Source: Sphagnum magellanicum (taxonomy: Eukaryota; Streptophyta; Sphagnopsida; Sphagnales; Sphagnaceae). Taken from it: 64,000 nt of DNA. Shown piece by piece: positions 59,546 through 64,000 of the stretch (within the stretch, counting starts at the first letter, position 1; each line of letters begins with the position of its first letter). The position numbers and the translations under genes are program-made. Where the stretch lies: NCBI GenBank assembly GCA_021904315.1, contig CM038911.1, forward strand, positions 13,861,390-13,925,389. The letters are read 5' to 3'. The notes beneath the pieces are model-generated. The model was not told where the DNA came from. It ran no database searches and was given only the letters and a program-made list of their open reading frames with translations.

Positions 59546-60521
59546 TGCAACTTAGTTTTTGTAAAGTTAACTAGGTTAAGTTAAGTGAAGCTTAAATTAA
59601 CTTGCTACTTTAGCCTAAATACCTAACCTAGCCTAACTACTTAGCTAGGTTAGTCTACATTCTTAAATAAGTTAGGGCCTACATTTTTAACATTTAGGCT
59701 AAGTTTTTAGCCTAAAAGTCGTAAGCTTACTTAACCTATGCTAGTAGGCTAAGAAAAAAAATATTTTTAATGTCTTTCATGATTGTAGTAATAAAAGTCA
59801 TAGTTGTAAAAGACATTGTCCTTCATGATTATAGTTGCAAAAGGCATTAAAATATGATATGTCCTATTCAACTACATAATCATGTAGTTATGGATGTTCA
59901 AAACAACTAGTTACTTAATCATGGATGTAATCATGGATTGAGAATTTGGCATTGTGTTTCATAACATATGGCACTTAGGTAGGTAACTAAACCTAAGTAG
60001 ACATGTAGTTAGGCCTAGGCTAAGTAGGTATTTTGGGATATCTTATTTTATTTTGAATTTACATCACAAACTTACTAGGCTTCATAGGTTCATGGAAAAT
60101 CTGATTTTCATAGGTTTGTACAAAAATTGCATGAAATTTATGTTATGGTTAATATGATTGATATTTTCACACATATAATATCTTAAATATTCAAACATAT
60201 GAAACACTTTGTGAATGTTTAATACACAAAATTTGCATAATTTTATGCAAAACTACATCACAATAATTGCACAAATTTTAGTTAAAATATAAATCATACA
60301 TACTTCATATCAAGATATCATAAGTAGAAAAGACACATCATTTATATAGAAGTAATATATATATTTTTTCATGTCATTTTTACACTTTGAAATCCACAAA
60401 TTTTGCACAAACATATTATTAATTATTAATCTAAATACTAATATAGATGAATATGAATAGTTGTATTATTATATTATCATAATTGTAGCTAATTGGCTAA
60501 GCTGGTAAGCTACTAGCCTAG

Positions 60522-60523
<2 letters not shown>

Positions 60524-60579
<56 letters not shown>
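60524..60579. repeat. (TA)n microsatellite
   Basis: About 28 TA units with a single TACA interruption. Confidence 0.97.
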
Positions 60580-63084
60580 TGGGTATATTAATTTAGCTAT
60601 ATATATATCAGTTAAGGTCATTATTTGTATGATAGGTGTCCATTCTGTACACCATTAATGGCATGCTAGTTGCACATAAAAAAACATAGTTCAAAAATTA
60701 TATGGTGCCAATTTTGTAATTGTAAACATGATCAATCTAGTTGTTTAAACAATGATTACTTACACACAATTGCAAAATGACTAGTTGCATACGACATGAT
60801 TTTTTCTAGTGCCATAAAGATAGGGGTGACCATTTAGCTTTAATGGATTTTTTTACTACAATTCAACCATACATTCAAAAACTAGGATGAGTCCTTTTGA
60901 ATTAGCATTTGGAGTTGAAGCAAAATAGCACATGAATTCAGCCATCCCAAGGATTGGAAGAGTTTGTTGAAAAGGAGGTAAATATGTTGAACTAGAGATG
61001 GTCAAGAAACATACAAAGACAAACACATAGGCCAAAAAGCTTTTAAAGAAAGCACATGCAAGATATGATAAACAAACCAATAAGATTTGATGACACATTG
61101 AATTTGAGGTTGATGATCTTGTGTGGTTGAACATTTGGGACTTCAAGATGCCTAAAGCTCTAGCAAGTTGATTCATACCAAAATATGCAAGTCCTTATAA
61201 AATGATTTACAAACTTCATTAGGACATTGTTGCCAATAACTTTTGTGGCACATCCAATCCTCCATGTGTTTATGTTAAAGTCATTCAACAAAAATAAAAA
61301 GAGGTTAGATAGGAAGCAAACCTACCACCCTTGTTTTGATCTCATTAAACATACATTCACAAGAAAGATCAAATGTTTCCTTGGTGCAAAACAAACTAGG
61401 TGATCAAGGGCAAACAATATTTGGTGAAGTTGAATGGATGCCACCCAAAAGAAGCAACATGGATGAAACTCTCACACCTAAACCATTTGCTAGAAATGGT
61501 GGAAAAGTTTGAATTAAAAAAAGGGCATGAACTAGGGTAAAAGAAAACACACAATAAACAAAGCCTATTAGAGGTCCCCAATTTAACTAGGTGTTGATAG
61601 GGACATCGACCTTCAAAATTGATGTTGAGAGCTTGAAAAACCTTTAAGCTTGGTGCTTGAAATAAGGGTGCACAAATCCACCCAAGAAAATGAATTGCAA
61701 GGTCAAGGTGTGCAAGAAGCTATTCCATGAAAGGATGAAGTGGATGTTGAAATGACTTGATAGCGACCAACGACAAGAAAAATTCATATGAGTTTGATCA
61801 AACTAGATTAGGGTAATGATGCATGCAAACTAAATGACATGCCTGTGAATTGAAAAATAAACTTTTAAAGCAAAATTTCCAATCCATGGAATCACAACCC
61901 GTGTCCATAAGCGTGAACGGGGTTTGATTTATAAAAGCCCAATTGAGCACTATCTATTGGCTCGTTTAACAACGTTTTCTCAACATGGTGGCGATGTAGG
62001 GTCATCAAATGGAACCTATACTTGGATTCAAGAGGAAACATTGACTCATAAGGTTGAAGAACCCAAGGAGAGAATATGGAGTGAAAAAGCCATCACAAAT
62101 GATCTTGCAAATGTGTACAAATGATACTTTAGATTCCTCCCATGTTGGAACAAAAAGGGGCCAACATGAATAAAACCAAAGTCAAAGAATAGTTAACCCC
62201 AAAATGACTTGTGATTAGAATGGGGTAAACTTGGGCTTGTTCTGGGGGGCAATTGTTGACAACATCAACAGGGTCATTGACCTCCATAAAATGGGGGTAA
62301 ATGACATGCCTTTTCACACAAGCTCCTTTGGACTTGTGTGGGGGTGGGATTCGCATTGGGACCACCGTGGTGGCATGGGAGTTTAAGCCAATGGGTTGGG
62401 GTTCAATTCCCTAATTCACCTTATGAGATTAGGCCGTGGGATTTCAAGATTGGGACTTGGGACAACCACAGGCTTGTTTCAATACAAGTTGTGGTTTATT
62501 CCCTTGGGGCAACTTGAGTTGTCCTGGGTGGCACTTGGTGTCACCCCACAACACTCTTTGGGGGCAACATTGAGCATTGCCAAAAGAAGTCAATACTTTT
62601 ATATTTCAAGAAACATTTGAGATAAAAAGGTATTTTTTAATATTTAATTATTATACTCTCATAACGGATATAATTAGACACCCTATTTATATTTAAGTAA
62701 ATTATAAAAAATATTTATTTTCAATAAGTTGCACCTTTTTTTTTTTGCATGTCATTTGGAATAAATGGAAGTGACTTTCCTTGGGGTGTTGTCTCATGGG
62801 AAGTCCTTGGGTGACATAATGTTGTTCCAATAATGACTCTTGTTGTGGTTGGACCATGAGATATGGTGGAGTTGTGGCCATGAAGGCCTTAAACTTACAG
62901 GAAGTCCTTAATGAGTGGAGATTTAGGTGCAAATCATATTTAGATGGGTTTGGGTGAACTTTGAGCTAACACAAGTTTGGGTGGCTAGCTTGTGCAGGTA
63001 GCTAGGATAGGAGCACACTCAGAAGTTCAGCAACATAGGAGTGCAAGGTCGAGCAAAGGGCTGTCTTGGCTGGCAAGGGCTTTC

Positions 63085-63172
63085 AATTGCACACCAATGG
63101 GTTTGAACCCAGAACCTTTTGAGATCCCAGGGTCTGAGACAGGGGCTATACCACTGAGCCATCACCCATAGC
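63085..63172 (-). mobile_element. tRNA-derived SINE head, distinct family
   Basis: The minus strand shows a canonical A-box TGGCTCAGTGG (63,161-63,151) and B-box GGGTTCAAACCC (63,110-63,099), separated by about 40 bases. The head begins near 63,172 (GCTATGGGTGATGGCTCAGT) and the element runs leftward; its tail is not defined. The box sequences differ from the three heads at 30-31 and 59 kb. It abuts the right LTR of the chromovirus. Confidence 0.7.
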
Positions 63173-63179
63173 GCAAATT

Positions 63180-63655
63180 ATTGGACCTTATGGATAGAAC
63201 AATCTTATGGATAGAACAATCTTCTTTGCAACATTTATCAAGTTCAAATCATCAGTTTTTTTCTGGCCAGCTGCCATTTTTTTTGAAAAATAAGTTTGTT
63301 TTGAGTTTTCTAGTTGCCAGATTTCAATTTTTTCATAAAAATCCACAGATTTCTATGTTAAGTTCCAGTATGTAACAAGCAAGATACTCAAATAGTTTAC
63401 TTTCGAATTTTGTTTATAGCCAGATTTGACTAAATTGTCTTACGGATAATTACCACTTCAGCAACATCACAAAGACTGGTTCACCAGTTCTGTATCCCAG
63501 GTGTTGAACATGCACCTTGTATGTGTGCTTTTAGAAAAATGCTCAATGAAACATTGTGGACAGTTCAGGACCCTGGCTTGGACATAGCCTATCAACAATT
63601 GCAAGCAGGCTAATGACCATATTAAGCAAACATCAGATTTGCAAAATGTGTGTTG
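63180..63655. other. Spacer, nothing recognised
   Basis: A short direct repeat ATGGATAGAACAATCTT occurs twice near 63,190-63,222. There is no coding evidence. Confidence 0.4.
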
Positions 63656-63662
63656 TTGAAAC

Positions 63663-64000
63663 CAGTGTTAACCAGCTGGTTATTTGATTTTGTTCACAAC
63701 CTCCAGTTTTTTAAAAGGTTTTTGAAAACTTTAGGAGGTTAGAGAAACTCCGGTTCAGTTTTTTAAATTTTCAGAATCAAAGGAACCTCCAGTTTCAAAC
63801 CCCTCAAAGAACTGGCAGTTTTTCATGAAAGAATTGGTAAAGACTCAATAATTTTACACAAGGTTATTTAACCAGTTCTTTGATTTTCCGAGAACTGTGG
63901 TTATATATTAAAACTGGTACTCTGGTTTTCTGGAACCCTGGTTATGCATCAGAACAGGGTATTTGAGTTTTTTGAGAACTGTAGTTAAAGAACCGCCCTG
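63663..64000. mobile_element. Candidate hAT-type MITE reaching the window edge
   Basis: It begins CAGTGTTAACCAGCTGGTTA and its far end, GAACCGCCCTG at the last base of the window, is CAGGGCGGTTC on the other strand. The inverted ends match only roughly. The interior is full of AACCAG/CTGGTT words, like the element at 40,206. The left flank is GTTGAAAC; the right flank lies outside the window, so the target duplication cannot be seen. Confidence 0.45.

Larger units (their letters stand above)
58400..60030. repeat. TAGGT/ACCTA field, second location
   Basis: CTACCTAGGTAC, TAGGTAGGTACC and CTAACCTAGCC words occur at 58,400-58,590 and 59,560-60,030, split by the 807-bp TIR element. The same vocabulary appears at 30.9-33.4 kb and 42.8-43.4 kb. 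Confidence 0.75.
54415..63065 (+). mobile_element. Old Ty3/gypsy chromovirus with two diverged LTRs
   Basis: LTR-related ends: about 54,415-54,997 and 62,254 to about 63,065, same orientation, clearly homologous but diverged, with the right copy longer. A tRNA-Met type primer-binding site relic (AATATCAAAGCAGG) follows the left LTR at about 54,999, and a purine tract (CTGGGGGGCAA) precedes TGTTGACAAC at 62,254. Parts inside: gag-like region about 55,650-56,500, protease-like region about 56,550-56,650, start of reverse transcriptase about 57,150-57,300 (HQCYIRPNNSLYGALVP), integrase C-terminal part about 60,870-61,210 (MSPFELAFGVEAK, then PKALAS) and a chromodomain about 61,405-61,510 (QYLVKLNGCHPKEATW). 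The middle, 57,350-60,830, is other repeat DNA. Broken in many places (more than ten); LTR divergence indicates great age. Confidence 0.85.

Overview
This is a land-plant nuclear window, rich in decayed transposable elements, AT-rich and mostly poor in CpG. The plant call rests on a complete six-exon histidine phosphotransfer (AHP) gene of the cytokinin two-component relay, on plant Ty3/gypsy retroelements, on a SWIM-bearing Mutator-like element, and on short GT-AG introns of about 220-390 bases. I cannot fix the lineage. Few of the long open frames are real; most of the 64 kb is fossil transposon or simple-sequence DNA.

Layout. 1-1,000: unassigned, with a CpG-rich coding-like patch. 1,011-6,430: a decayed Ty3/gypsy element on the minus strand. 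6,480-9,560: a gene-like plus-strand region with a 305-codon open exon; product not recognised. 10,731-10,874: copy 1 of a small palindromic repeat. 11,280-13,430: the AHP gene (minus strand), with a (GT)n(GA)n tract in its 5' leader. 14,078-14,545: a minisatellite whose unit shrinks along the array. 15,581-15,890: a MITE. 16,400-21,100: spacer with homopolymers and GT-rich repeats. 21,170-21,765: an hAT transposase fossil. 22,800-29,450: AT-rich spacer with a GATATC cluster and copy 2 of the palindromic repeat. 29,470-33,400: a TACC/TAGG block with tRNA-like SINE heads. 33,748-33,891: an exact 70-bp tandem duplication. 38,450-39,680: a CpG-retaining island without genes. 40,206-40,521: an hAT-type MITE with a perfect 8-bp target duplication. 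43,400-53,300: a Mutator-like element with a transposase (+), a convergent zinc-finger partner gene (-), dozens of GTGGGTATTGC-like words in both orientations, and a nested 900-bp solo LTR. 54,415-63,065: an old chromodomain Ty3/gypsy element whose middle holds DNA of the same family as 29-33 kb plus an 807-bp TIR element. 63,085-63,172: a clear tRNA-derived SINE head. 63,663-64,000: a second hAT-type MITE candidate that runs to the window edge.

The AHP gene and the unidentified plus-strand gene are tail to tail, 1.7 kb apart, and form the only convincing host-gene island. Everything from about 18 kb on is best read as nested transposons and expanded short repeats. The most unusual system-like feature is the 10-kb Mutator-like unit with its two convergent genes and shared short-word arrays.
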